Source: Acidimicrobiaceae bacterium (GTDB lineage Bacteria; Actinomycetota; Acidimicrobiia; Acidimicrobiales; RAAP-2). Taken from it: a DNA stretch of 46,194 nt. The DNA lies in the NCBI GenBank assembly GCA_027315005.1, contig DAHUZT010000080.1, positions 1 to 46,194 on the forward strand. Direction: 5' to 3'. A program made the translations under genes and the position numbers. This document shows, in pieces, positions 7,337 to 15,800 of this stretch. The notes under the pieces are model-generated. The model was given only the letters and a program-made list of their open reading frames with translations. It had not been told where the DNA came from and did no database searches. Position 1 is the first letter of the stretch. Every line of letters begins with the position of its first letter.

Positions 7337-8110
7337 ATGAGACCCATCAGCACCTCCGGTCATCTCGCGCTCACCATCAGCCTGCTTGCCGTTCACGCCT
7401 CGACCAGGAACCCCGGCGGGATCGCCGGTTGGCTGCTCCACTTCCACGGACCTGTCGCATACATCGTCATCGGATTCTTGGCCTTTGCCGAAGCCGCCCT
7501 CTTCGTGGGGTTCTTCATCCCCGGTGAGACGGCCGTCGTGATCGGCGGGGTCCTGGCCGGCTTCGGTGTCGTCAGCCTCCCGCTGATGATCGTCGTCGTC
7601 GTCGTGTCCGCCATCGTCGGTGACTCGGTGGGATTCGAGGTGGGGAAGCATGCCGGTCCGTGGATCCTCGAACGGCGACCGCTCAAGGGGAATCCCGGTG
7701 TTCGCCGCACGCTGGGCCTGCTCGAGCGGTTCGGAGGTCCCGCGGTCTTCCTGGGCCGCTTCGTGGTCTTCGCCCGGGCGGTGATCCCCGGCATTGCCGG
7801 CATGAGCGGGCTGCGGTACCGGGTCTTCCTCTTCTACAACGCCCTGGGCGGAATCGTGTGGGGGGTGGGCTACACGATGCTCGGGTATGTCGTCGGCCTC
7901 TCGTTCGAGAGGGTCTTGACCGAGGTCGGCCTCTGGTCGGTCGCTGCCGTGGCCGGCGTGATCGTGATCGTCGTCGCTATTCGACAGTTCGTGAAGAAGC
8001 GTGGACATCACCGTCTGGAGACGACGACCGACGGACAGGAGGTGGAGACGCATGAGGGATCGGAGGTGCGATCGTTGCTAGAGGGCCGGGACGGGCCGCT
8101 CGATCCCTGA
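7337..8110 (+). CDS. DedA/VTT-family membrane protein, 257 aa
   Basis: An integral membrane protein of the DedA (SNARE-associated/VTT) family; members are implicated in flippase or transporter activity for undecaprenyl- or phospholipid head groups. Hallmarks seen are AEAALFVGFFIPGETAVVIGG (acidic residue and FIPGE), GDSVGFEVGKHAG, FLGRFVVFARAVIPGIAGMSGL (the conserved R-x3-P region) and YNALGGIVWGVGYTMLGYVVG. About five hydrophobic segments are visible, followed by a charged cytosolic tail. It is separated by 58 nt from the zinc-ribbon gene. The stop is 53 nt from the convergent metallo-hydrolase gene. Confidence 0.9.
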   Translation: MRPISTSGHLALTISLLAVHASTRNPGGIAGWLLHFHGPVAYIVIGFLAFAEAALFVGFFIPGETAVVIGGVLAGFGVVSLPLMIVVVVVSAIVGDSVGFEVGKHAGPWILERRPLKGNPGVRRTLGLLERFGGPAVFLGRFVVFARAVIPGIAGMSGLRYRVFLFYNALGGIVWGVGYTMLGYVVGLSFERVLTEVGLWSVAAVAGVIVIVVAIRQFVKKRGHHRLETTTDGQEVETHEGSEVRSLLEGRDGPLDP

Positions 8111-8163
8111 GCGGACCTCCGTCGCCCGAGCGGCGTGACCGCAGGGATGGTCGATGCGGAGGA

Positions 8164-9210
8164 TCAGTCCACTACGGTGAACAGCACCGGTCGGCTCGCC
8201 GATCGCCCGATGCGCCCCTCGAGTTCGAGGAGGACGCAGTGGGCGAGGGTCTCCCCGTTGGCTTGACGCTGCATGAAACCCTCGAGCTGGTCCCAGGGCC
8301 TGGACCAGTGCAGCCGGAGGGTGATCTCCCATGCCGTCGAGCCCGGGTGGCCCGCCACTACCCCTTCGATCTCGTCGAGCCGGCGCCGGTGATGTTCGAC
8401 GATCTCATCGAGTCGGGGTGCGAGGTCCGAGAAGCGGTATTCGTGGCCGGGTAATACCTCTTCGGCCTCCAGGTTCCGGACCTTGGCCAGCGATTCGAGA
8501 TAATCGCCGAGCGGGTTGGGCACCTGCTGGCTGTGCACCGAGATGTTCGGTGTGATCCGGGGCAGGACATGATCGCCCGACAGAAGCAGCTTGCGCTCGT
8601 CGCTGTAGAAGCACACATGGCCCGGCGAGTGGCCGGGGGTCCAGATGGTCCGAAGGGGCCACCCGGGAAGTTCGAGCACCTCACCGTCCTCGAAGAAGAC
8701 GTCCGGGGCGGCCATGGTGACGAGCGACTTCATCACCATCGAGGCCATGGCCAAATCGGGGAGCTTGTCCTCGGGAACCCCGGAATCGCACAGGAGCCGG
8801 GACATGTCGTCGAGCAGCTGATCCGTGTTGCCGTAGCGCGGCTCGACCATGACGGCGTCGCGGGGATGCAGACCGATCCAAGCTCCCGAGGATTCACGGA
8901 CCCGGCCGGCCAGTCCGTAGTGGTCCGGATGGATGTGGGTCACCAGGACAGATCGAACATCTGCAATCGATCCACCCGCGATGGCCAACCCGTCGTTGAG
9001 CGCACTCCATGCTTCATCGGTGTTCCATCCGGCGTCGATGAGTGCCACGCCACCGCCGTCGAGCTCGAGGGCGTACACCAGCACGTACCGGAGCGGGTTG
9101 TTCGGGATCGGGACCGGAAGCGACCACAGTCCGGGCCGGACCTGTTCGACGGGTGGGAGCACATGTCGCCCCCAAGCCTCTTTCTGCAGGAGCCCGGTGA
9201 CGACGACCAC
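8164..9210 (-). CDS. Metallo-beta-lactamase-fold hydrolase, 348 aa
   Basis: A dinuclear-metal hydrolase of the glyoxalase II-like/MBL superfamily. All ligand motifs are intact: THIHPDHYG (HxHxDH), TPGHSPGH, LLSGDHVLP (bridging Asp) and GHEYRF. The C-terminal about 90 residues form a helical extension (RLDEIVEHHRRRLDEIEG) of the type found in MBL proteins acting on CoA- or thiol-ester-like substrates; the substrate here is unknown. I chose GTG 9210 because a TACCGT -10 ends 7 nt upstream. Alternatives are GTG 9162 (VLPPVEQ) and a further-upstream ATG at 9234 that lies within the promoter. The promoter is backed by an 18-bp tandem array. Confidence 0.85.
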   Translation of the reverse strand: MVVVTGLLQKEAWGRHVLPPVEQVRPGLWSLPVPIPNNPLRYVLVYALELDGGGVALIDAGWNTDEAWSALNDGLAIAGGSIADVRSVLVTHIHPDHYGLAGRVRESSGAWIGLHPRDAVMVEPRYGNTDQLLDDMSRLLCDSGVPEDKLPDLAMASMVMKSLVTMAAPDVFFEDGEVLELPGWPLRTIWTPGHSPGHVCFYSDERKLLLSGDHVLPRITPNISVHSQQVPNPLGDYLESLAKVRNLEAEEVLPGHEYRFSDLAPRLDEIVEHHRRRLDEIEGVVAGHPGSTAWEITLRLHWSRPWDQLEGFMQRQANGETLAHCVLLELEGRIGRSASRPVLFTVVD

Positions 9211-9217
9211 GACAGGC

Positions 9218-9223
9218 ACGGTA
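9218..9223 (-). promoter_or_regulatory. TACCGT -10 of the metallo-hydrolase gene, with TTCGAC as possible -35
   Basis: On the minus strand TTCGAC (9246-9241), 17 nt and TACCGT (9223-9218) precede GTG 9210 by 7 nt. The -35-like hexamer is formed only by the repeat unit nearest the gene, which differs from the other units at exactly this spot (AATTCG instead of AATGCG). Confidence 0.5.
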
Positions 9224-9230
9224 CACGGCC

Positions 9231-9302
9231 CCACCTACCGGTCGAATTCCACCTACCGGTCGCATTCCACCTACCGGTCGCATTCCACTTACCGGTCGCA
9301 TT
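9231..9302. repeat. 18-bp tandem repeat, four units, at the metallo-hydrolase promoter
   Basis: Unit CCACCTACCGGTCGCATT is repeated at 9231, 9249, 9267 and 9285 with only two or three substitutions overall (GAATT in unit 1, CACTT in unit 4). Each unit contains the palindrome ACCGGT. The array begins 8 bp upstream of the -10 element and covers the -35 region and beyond, the usual place for activator or repressor iterons. Confidence 0.9.
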
Positions 9303-9552
9303 CCGGCGCGGCCGGGACCCGGTCCGCAGTCTCGTGAGGGTCGGATCCTTGATCCGTGCCTCCACCCTGCCTACCATTCCCCACAGACCAGTGCGCTCGG
9401 CCTGCCCCGATGGTGGGTCTGCCGGATGGGACGGGGAATCATGATCGACCAGGAGGTGGGGCGCCGAGTGCAGCCCATCCCCTCGTCGCGCGATAGCCCT
9501 TCGGCGAGCGGAATGTCGATGACGAGCATGGGAACGCTGGTACGGGAGCATC
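9303..9552. other. Remainder of the divergent intergenic region
   Basis: This stretch lies between the repeat array and the GGDEF-EAL start. I see no gene with convincing codon usage and no RNA structure. TACGGG six nt before GTG 9553 could be a weak -10 for the rightward gene. Confidence 0.4.
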
Positions 9553-11310
9553 GTGGTCCTTGAGGATGCCGTATCGAGGACGGGAGCCGACCCGGGCCCC
9601 CGGACGAGCTCGATCAGATGGCTCCAACTGGTGGCCGCTTGCCCGGAACCGTTCTTCGAGGTGGATGGTTCGGGAATCGTCCGCGAGTGGAACCCCAGTG
9701 CCGAGGTCGTCTTCGGGTGGCTTCGTCGGGAGGTGGTCGGTCGTCCGATGACCGAGACCATCGTCCCAGACGATGCCCGACACCCCTTGGTGCTGGCCCT
9801 GGGTGACGACCCGCGGATCGGGGCCATGGTTGAGGCGCCGTGCGACAGGCACCGTTGCACGATCGTCGGACGGCACCGCGGACTGGTGACGGTCGATGCG
9901 GTGCTCCTGCCGGCAGAGCGTGAACGGGGCGTGGCGGGGTTCCTCAGGCCCGACTCGGACCGCGGGTTGCTCAGGGAACCCTCGTCGGATCGCAGTACAC
10001 CCCCACCACCAGCCGTCGATGCCCTGACCGGCATGGCCACCCTGCCGGAGTTCGTCTCCCGGTTGGCCGATTCAGCCGTCCGCGTGGGCGCTTCACCGGG
10101 GTCGAGGGCGGTGGTGCTGGTCGGTGTCGATCGGTTCAAAGACGTGAACAACGCACTCGGGCACGACATCGGTGACCTGCTTCTGCGCGCGTTATCCGAA
10201 CGGTTGGCATCGGTGGGCGGTGACGCCGTCCTGTTGGCTCGGTTCGGCGGTGACGAGTTCCTGGCCTTCTTCGAGCAACAGGACGGGCGAGGCACTCTCG
10301 ATCAGGCCAAGGCGTTCGCCGAGCGGGTCCATGCCGCTCTGCTCGATCCCTTCACCGTCGCCGGAGCCGAGGTGTTCGTGCGCGTCTCGCTCGGGGTGGC
10401 ACTCAACACGTTCGGCGTCGACGACTCCACTGAATTGCTCGCCAATGCCGAGGCGGCCATGTACCAGGCAAAGCATCGGTCCTGGTCGCCTCTCGAGACC
10501 TTCGGTGAACCGATGCGGCTGGAGGTCGTGGACCGACTGGCGACCGAGCACTCGCTCCACCGCGCCCTCGAGCGCGACGAGCTCGAGCTCCACTACCAGC
10601 CGGTGGTCGAGCTCGACGCGACCGAAGCCGTCGGCGTCGAGGCACTCCTCCGATGGCAGCATCCAGGGCGGGGACTCGTGGAACCACACCGGTTCGTTCC
10701 CGTGGCCGAGGACAGCGGACTCATCATTCCGATCGGAGCGTGGGTCCTCGAGCAGGCCTGCCGGCAGCTGAGTACGTGGCGCGCGGACCGGTTCGGCGGC
10801 GTGCGGTCCTCAGTCGAGGTCAACGTCTCGGCTCGCCAGATCGACGACCGGCGTATCGTGGAGACCGTGGAGGAGATCCTGGTTCGGACCGGACTACCTC
10901 CCGACCTGCTCACCCTCGAGATCACCGAGAGCGCGCTGATGCACGACACCTCCACGGCACTCCAGGTGCTTCGGGCGCTGAAGGACCTCGGGGTCATGCT
11001 GGCCATCGACGATTTCGGCACCGGGTACGCCTCGTTGACCTATCTCCAGAGCTACCCGCTCGACGTGGTGAAGATCGACAAGTCGTTCGTCGAGTCACTG
11101 GGCGTGAGCCCGCAGGGGGAGGTGATCGTCGCCGCGGTCATCGATCTGTCCCACGCGCTCGGTCTGAAGGTCGTGGCCGAAGGGGTCGAGACCAGGATCC
11201 AGCTGGAGGCACTCCGATCACTCGGGTGCGATCTCGCTCAAGGATTCCTCTTCTGCCGCCCCCTCCCGGCTCACCAGATCGACACCCTGGAGCTCGCAGT
11301 TCCCGCTTGA
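9553..11310 (+). CDS. PAS-GGDEF-EAL cyclic-di-GMP enzyme, 585 aa
   Basis: A cytosolic protein with both c-di-GMP synthesis and degradation domains. The N-terminal PAS domain spans about residues 16-75 (LVAACPEPFFEVDGSGIVREWNPSA). The GGDEF domain has the intact motif at 232-236. The inhibitory I-site RxxD is absent: the four residues five positions before the motif are GDAV. The EAL domain has EAL at 363-365, ITESALM, DDFGTGYASL (Asp486-Asp487), VKIDKSF and VAEGVET, so it looks catalytically complete. No membrane segment is visible. Start GTG 9553 is the first credible start; a -10-like TACGGG lies six nt upstream. It is transcribed toward the antisense tRNA-Pro gene. Confidence 0.9.
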   Translation: MVLEDAVSRTGADPGPRTSSIRWLQLVAACPEPFFEVDGSGIVREWNPSAEVVFGWLRREVVGRPMTETIVPDDARHPLVLALGDDPRIGAMVEAPCDRHRCTIVGRHRGLVTVDAVLLPAERERGVAGFLRPDSDRGLLREPSSDRSTPPPPAVDALTGMATLPEFVSRLADSAVRVGASPGSRAVVLVGVDRFKDVNNALGHDIGDLLLRALSERLASVGGDAVLLARFGGDEFLAFFEQQDGRGTLDQAKAFAERVHAALLDPFTVAGAEVFVRVSLGVALNTFGVDDSTELLANAEAAMYQAKHRSWSPLETFGEPMRLEVVDRLATEHSLHRALERDELELHYQPVVELDATEAVGVEALLRWQHPGRGLVEPHRFVPVAEDSGLIIPIGAWVLEQACRQLSTWRADRFGGVRSSVEVNVSARQIDDRRIVETVEEILVRTGLPPDLLTLEITESALMHDTSTALQVLRALKDLGVMLAIDDFGTGYASLTYLQSYPLDVVKIDKSFVESLGVSPQGEVIVAAVIDLSHALGLKVVAEGVETRIQLEALRSLGCDLAQGFLFCRPLPAHQIDTLELAVPA

Positions 11311-11353
11311 CAGGCCGGTCACGCTTCGGCCGGCTCGGGGTGCCTGGCGCACC

Positions 11354-11431
11354 TGGTCGGGAAGGCGGGATTTGAACCCGCGACCTCCTGCTCCCAAAGC
11401 AGGCGCGCTAACCAAGCTGCGCTACTTCCCG
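11354..11431 (-). tRNA. tRNA-Pro (anticodon TGG), CCA encoded
   Basis: The minus strand folds into a full cloverleaf. The acceptor CGGGAAG (11431-11425) pairs with CTTCCCG (11364-11358), followed by discriminator A and encoded CCA. The anticodon stem CCTGC/GCAGG encloses the loop TTTGGGA, giving anticodon TGG, which reads CCA and, by wobble, other CCN codons. The T-arm has GGTTCAAATCC. The length of 78 nt including CCA is normal. It is convergent with the GGDEF-EAL gene whose stop lies 43 nt away. Confidence 0.96.
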
Positions 11432-11516
11432 GTGCCCTGCACTGCTTCTTCCTGGTGAACGGCGTTCTTTCCCGGTGACCACCGTGCCGGCGTCGACCCA
11501 GCGAGACTAGCTCGAT

Positions 11517-11552
11517 GGTCGGCCATGCGGTCGGCCATGCGGTCGGCGCCGG
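11517..11552. repeat. 12-bp direct repeat upstream of ppx
   Basis: GGTCGGCCATGC occurs at 11517-11528 and 11529-11540, followed by a partial copy GGTCGGC. It ends about 17 bp before the TAGCGT -10 of the ppx gene, that is, at the -35 position. Confidence 0.7.
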
Positions 11553-11568
11553 TGGCTCGCGGGCCCGA

Positions 11569-11574
11569 TAGCGT
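11569..11574 (+). promoter_or_regulatory. TAGCGT -10 element for ppx
   Basis: TAGCGT ends 9 nt before ATG 11584. No Shine-Dalgarno sequence is seen, consistent with a leaderless or near-leaderless transcript. Confidence 0.45.
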
Positions 11575-11583
11575 CACTCGACG

Positions 11584-12528
11584 ATGACCACCGTTCGGGT
11601 CGCCGTCTACGATCTCGGCAGCAGCTCGTTCCACCTGCTCGTCGTCGACGCAGGCAACGACGGCGTGCTCACGCCACTGCTGCGCCGCCGCTCGTTCCTC
11701 CACCTCGGTGCCGAGGTGGCGCAGAGAGGACTGGTGCCACCGGAACGGCTGACGTCGGCGGTCCGTACGGTCCAGCGGTTGCGGCGAGCAGCGGACGAGG
11801 TGCAACCGGACCTCGTGGTCGCCGTGGCGACGGCTGCCTTGCGCGAGGCGGCCAACGGACCGCAGCTGATCGGCCGCTTCGAAGGGGTCATCGGCAGCCC
11901 GGTCACGCTGTTGTCCGGCGTCGAGGAGGCCCGGCTGTGCTTCCTCGGGCAGCGAGCGGGCGTTTGGGTGGGGAAGGACCCCGTTCTCGGGCTCGACCTC
12001 GGTGGTGGCAGCTTGGAGGCCGGAGTGGGTACGGCCGAAGAGATCGTCGATGTGGCGAGTGTCGCTCTCGGGACGGCCCGCCTGCAGGGTGAGCTCGGGA
12101 TCGGCGACCCGTTGAGCGATTCGGACCGGGCCTCTCTCGCCTCCCTCACGCTGGATCGGGCCGATCCGATCCGGTCCATGCTCGAAGACACACCTGCCGC
12201 CGGCCAACGGGTCATCGCCAGCGGCGGCACGGTACGGGCCCTCGCCCGTCTGGCACTCGGTCACTACCGTTCGCTGAAGGCCGCGTCGCTCCCGGTCAAC
12301 CAGGTCGAACTCCCCGCTGGTCAACTCCACCAACTGGCCGACCAACTGGCCGTGCTCGAACCCGCGGAACGCCTCGTCCTACCCGGCATCCAGAGCAGGC
12401 GCGCCCCCCTCCTGCCGGTCGGAGCGGTGGTCCTGTCGACCCTGGTGGAGCGACTCGGGATCGGTCGCCTCGTGGTCAGCGAATGGGGACTGCGGGAGGG
12501 GGCGGTGATCAGCGCCCTCGCACTCTGA
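11584..12528 (+). CDS. Ppx/GppA-family phosphatase, 314 aa
   Basis: An exopolyphosphatase/guanosine-pentaphosphate phosphatase family protein of the ASKHA fold. Phosphate-1 motif VAVYDLGSSSFHLLVVD, the EARLCFLGQ helix, phosphate-2 motif LGLDLGGGSLEAGVG and VIASGGTVRALARL are all present. The length of 314 aa matches the short actinobacterial Ppx forms without the C-terminal HD-like domain of E. coli Ppx. It may hydrolyse polyphosphate or pppGpp; sequence cannot decide. The stop is only 9 nt from the stop of the convergent DUF5679 gene. It sits between two c-di-GMP genes, so all four neighbours concern nucleotide or phosphate signalling apart from the tRNA. Confidence 0.88.
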   Translation: MTTVRVAVYDLGSSSFHLLVVDAGNDGVLTPLLRRRSFLHLGAEVAQRGLVPPERLTSAVRTVQRLRRAADEVQPDLVVAVATAALREAANGPQLIGRFEGVIGSPVTLLSGVEEARLCFLGQRAGVWVGKDPVLGLDLGGGSLEAGVGTAEEIVDVASVALGTARLQGELGIGDPLSDSDRASLASLTLDRADPIRSMLEDTPAAGQRVIASGGTVRALARLALGHYRSLKAASLPVNQVELPAGQLHQLADQLAVLEPAERLVLPGIQSRRAPLLPVGAVVLSTLVERLGIGRLVVSEWGLREGAVISALAL

Positions 12529-12537
12529 GCGGCAGGG

Positions 12538-12690
12538 TCAGGCGCTCTTTCCCAGGATGCGGTTCATACCGGTACCACAGATGGGGCACTTGCCCTTGGC
12601 CGACCTGCGACCGTTGGCCATCTCGACGACCTCGCCGTCGAACTCGCGCTTCTCCCGGCACTTCACGCAGTAACCCTCGTACGACGCCAT
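12538..12690 (-). CDS. DUF5679 zinc-ribbon mini-protein, 50 aa
   Basis: A 50-residue protein with two CXXC pairs, YCVKCREKREF and KCPICGTGMNRIL, joined by a Gly/Lys-rich linker. This is the pattern of the DUF5679 family, common in actinobacteria and of unknown function. ATG 12690 has a strong AGGAGG a few nt upstream. TACGTT (12745-12740, minus strand) may be its -10. The perfect palindrome at 12779-12806 lies about 34 bp further upstream. Confidence 0.85.
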   Translation of the reverse strand: MASYEGYCVKCREKREFDGEVVEMANGRRSAKGKCPICGTGMNRILGKSA

Positions 12691-12778
12691 GGTTCCTCCT
12701 CATGCCCGGATGGTGCGCACCCGGTGATCGGTTGGATCGAACGTATCGGGCCGGGGTCGCCGAGCGGGGGATGGACGG

Positions 12779-12806
12779 CCAAATGCTTGCAAGAGCAAGC
12801 ATTTGG
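12779..12806. promoter_or_regulatory. Perfect inverted repeat, 12-bp arms with a 4-nt centre
   Basis: CCAAATGCTTGC (12779-12790), AAGA, GCAAGCATTTGG (12795-12806): the arms are perfectly complementary and much more AT-rich than the surroundings. There is no T-run, so it is not a classical terminator. It is 61 nt past the stop of the 1075-aa GGDEF-EAL gene and upstream of the DUF5679 promoter. The TGCTTGC...GCAAGCA form resembles winged-helix (MarR-type) operators. That comparison is from memory and is inference. Confidence 0.55.
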
Positions 12807-12866
12807 AGTGCTGCGGTCGGGCATCCCGGTCCCAGCCCACCCGGGCCGGTCCGACCGGAATGCCGC

Positions 12867-15800
12867 TCAGTGATGGACGTCGTCGAGCACCGACGGAACC
12901 GTAGTGGACGCCGAGGGAGCGAGCAGCTCGGCGATCTCGTCGGCAGCCAACGGCGGGCTGAAGTAGTAGCCCTGGGCGGTCGTGCAGCCTCGCTGGAGAA
13001 GGATCCGGCCCTGGAGGGAGGTCTCGACACCTTCGGCCACGCACTCCAGTCCGAGCCGGTCGGCCATGGTGATGATGGCGGACACCAGCGTGTCACTGTC
13101 GCCGTCGGGGTCGAGGACCTGGACGAAGGAGTGGTCGATCTTCAACGTGCTGACCGGGAACGATCCGATCCGGTTGAGGGAGGAGTTGCCCTTGCCGAAG
13201 TCGTCGATCATGAAGCGGACGCCGAGACGGCGAAGCCGGTCGATGCTGTCGCGCGCCGGGCTCTCCTCGTCGACGACCACCCGTTCGGTGATCTCGAGCT
13301 CGAGAGCGGTGGGTTCGATTCCCGATTCGGAAAGGCAGCGCTCGACCGTCTCGACGAGTTGGGGGCTGGCCAGGTCGCGCGAAGCGAGGTTGACCGACAG
13401 CCGAAGCGGCCGTAGCCCCTGGTCGCGCCAGCGTCTGATCTGGCGGCACGCCTCGCTGAGCACCCATGCGTCGATGGCGACGATGACCTCGCTGCGTTCG
13501 GCGAGGGCGATGAACGCGCCCGGTTCGAGTACCCCGAAGGAGGGGTGACGCCACCGGACCAGCGCCTCCACCCCGGAGACCTTGGACGTCCGCAGGTCGA
13601 TGTACGGCTGGTAGACCACGAAGAATTCGTGCCGTTCGAGCGCATGGCTCAGGTCGGCGACCAGCGAACGGTCGTCCTGCTGTCCGGGCACCATGGCCGC
13701 TCTTGGACCTGTATAGGTCTCGAATCCGTTACGGCCCCTCGCCTTTGCCCGGTACATGGCCTCGTCGGCCCTGCTCAGCAGCTCGTCGTAGCTGTCACCG
13801 TGGGCCGGTGCGATGGCGATCCCGATGGACGCCGACGAGGCGACCGATTCGCCGCAGAGCACGTACGGCAGGCTGAGCACCATCAGGGCCCGGCCGGCCA
13901 GCTGCTCGATTGCGACCTGGTCGGCCATGCCGGGCAAGAGGACGGCGAACTCGTCGCCTCCGACACGGGCCACCGTGTCCTGGCGGCGGAAGGTTTCGAT
14001 CAGGCGCTTGGTCACCTGCCGGATCAGCTCGTCACCGGCGGCGTGTCCCAACGTGTCGTTCACCGACTTGAAGTGGTCGAGATCGACGAAGAACATGCAC
14101 ACGGGCTCACCGACCCGACGTGACCGAACCAACTCCTGGTTCACCCGATCTTCGAAGAGTCTGCGGTTGGGCAGTCCGGTCAAGGCATCGTGCCACGCCA
14201 GATGAGAGATCCGTTCGAGGAGGTTCACGTTCTGCAGGGCGGTGGCCGCCTGGTCGGCCAGTGCGTTCATCCGCTCGAGCAGTTCGGTCTCGGCGGTGGT
14301 CTCCTTCGGGTCCGCTCCGCTGAATCCGACCACCAGCACGCCGAGGAGCTCTCCCACCGCGACCATGGGTACGACCACGACCCGATCGGAGGCCGTCCAC
14401 TCGAAGAGGGCGCGGAGTGTGGGGCGGGGCTCGTTGGCATCGAGGGTCAAGGCCGCCCGTTGCTCCAGCAGCTCAGCGGCGAGGACGGCGTCCATGGCGA
14501 TGAACCGGTTGGTATCGTCGCGGCCCGCGTCCGGCCCCACGGTCGAAGGCGCGACGACACTCCATGCGGGGCCTTCGGGAAGGGAGGTGGCCCAGTCGGC
14601 GGAGGCGAACGGTCCCGGTGCCGTGCCGTTGCCGGTGACGGTCGCGTCGCCGTCCTCGTCGCCGGTCCCGGCCCGGGTGGCGGGGCGCAGCTGACCGGAC
14701 TCACGGTCCCACAGGTAGACCGCACACCGCTTGCAGCCGGTGACGCCGGGCACCGCGTCGACGACCAGATCCACCATGTCCGAGACGGTGGTGACCCTGG
14801 ACAGGCGCTCGGACAGGGAGAGCAAGGATCGCGCCGTGGCGTCGCTGCGCTTGACCTCGGCGAGGACATCGACCACGTCGAGCGCGGTGGCGGCGTATTC
14901 GGCGAGGAGGTGGAGGACGCGGCCTTCGAAGGGCGGGGGGGTGTCATCGGGGGGGAGGAATTCGACCAGGCGACCGTACTTGCGTCTGGTCGAGGCGATG
15001 TCGACGACGAGCCGGGAGCTCTCGCCGGCGCCGGTGGCCTGGATCTCCTCTCGCTCGAGGTCCCAGAAGTGGGCGGCCAGGGTCTGGGCCTCTTCGGGGA
15101 CGAGCCCGCGGTAGTGGAGCTGGACAGGTGCATCCGGGTGGACCCGCACCATGAGCAGGTAGGTGAGGGTGCTGACCACGGCGTCCGCCCGGGAGGCGAT
15201 CTGGGACAGAAGGGAGTCGAGGTCGTCTCCGGACAGCTCGAGGGCGGTGGCGAGAGCTCCCTCGACCAGCACGTCCATGCAGTCGAGCTCCGCCTGCAGC
15301 TGCTCGACGGCGGCGACAGGCCCCACCCGGCGGTCCGACCGGCGGCGTCCGGGTCCGAAGCCGAAGCCCGTGCGGCTCCGCCGTTCCTGGAGGGTGGGGG
15401 AGAGGAGTTCCCGTGATCCGGCCGTTTCTCCGGGTGGGGATCCGGCCGTTTCTCCGGGTGGGGAACCATCCGGTTCCTCGTCGGGCGGCCGGTCTGCTTC
15501 GGGTCCGCTCCAGCGAAGTTGGTACAGGCATCGCAGCCCACCTCGTGCGCTGCACTCGGGCTCCGATGCGGTGGCCGGTTCCAGGCCGAAGAGGGTCGGG
15601 ACCTCTTCGAGCAGCCCTCGGGTCAGCTCGCACAGATGGGCGTGCCTTGTCGAGGTGGCCTTCGGGGTGATCTCGATCCGTGCTCGATCCGGACCGACCG
15701 CGACAGCGACCGCCTCGGAGGTGACCTCCACGTGCTCGACGAGCGCCCCGACGTGTTTCAGCACCGATTCGACTGATCCCAGGGCGACCAGCTTACGGAT

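Noticed and set aside
9231..9302. CRISPR-like array
   Set aside because: Units are contiguous, with no unique spacers, and only 18 bp long. No cas gene is present.
12779..12806. Rho-independent terminator
   Set aside because: The stem is AT-rich and is not followed by a T-run on either strand, so I list it as a palindrome of undecided role.
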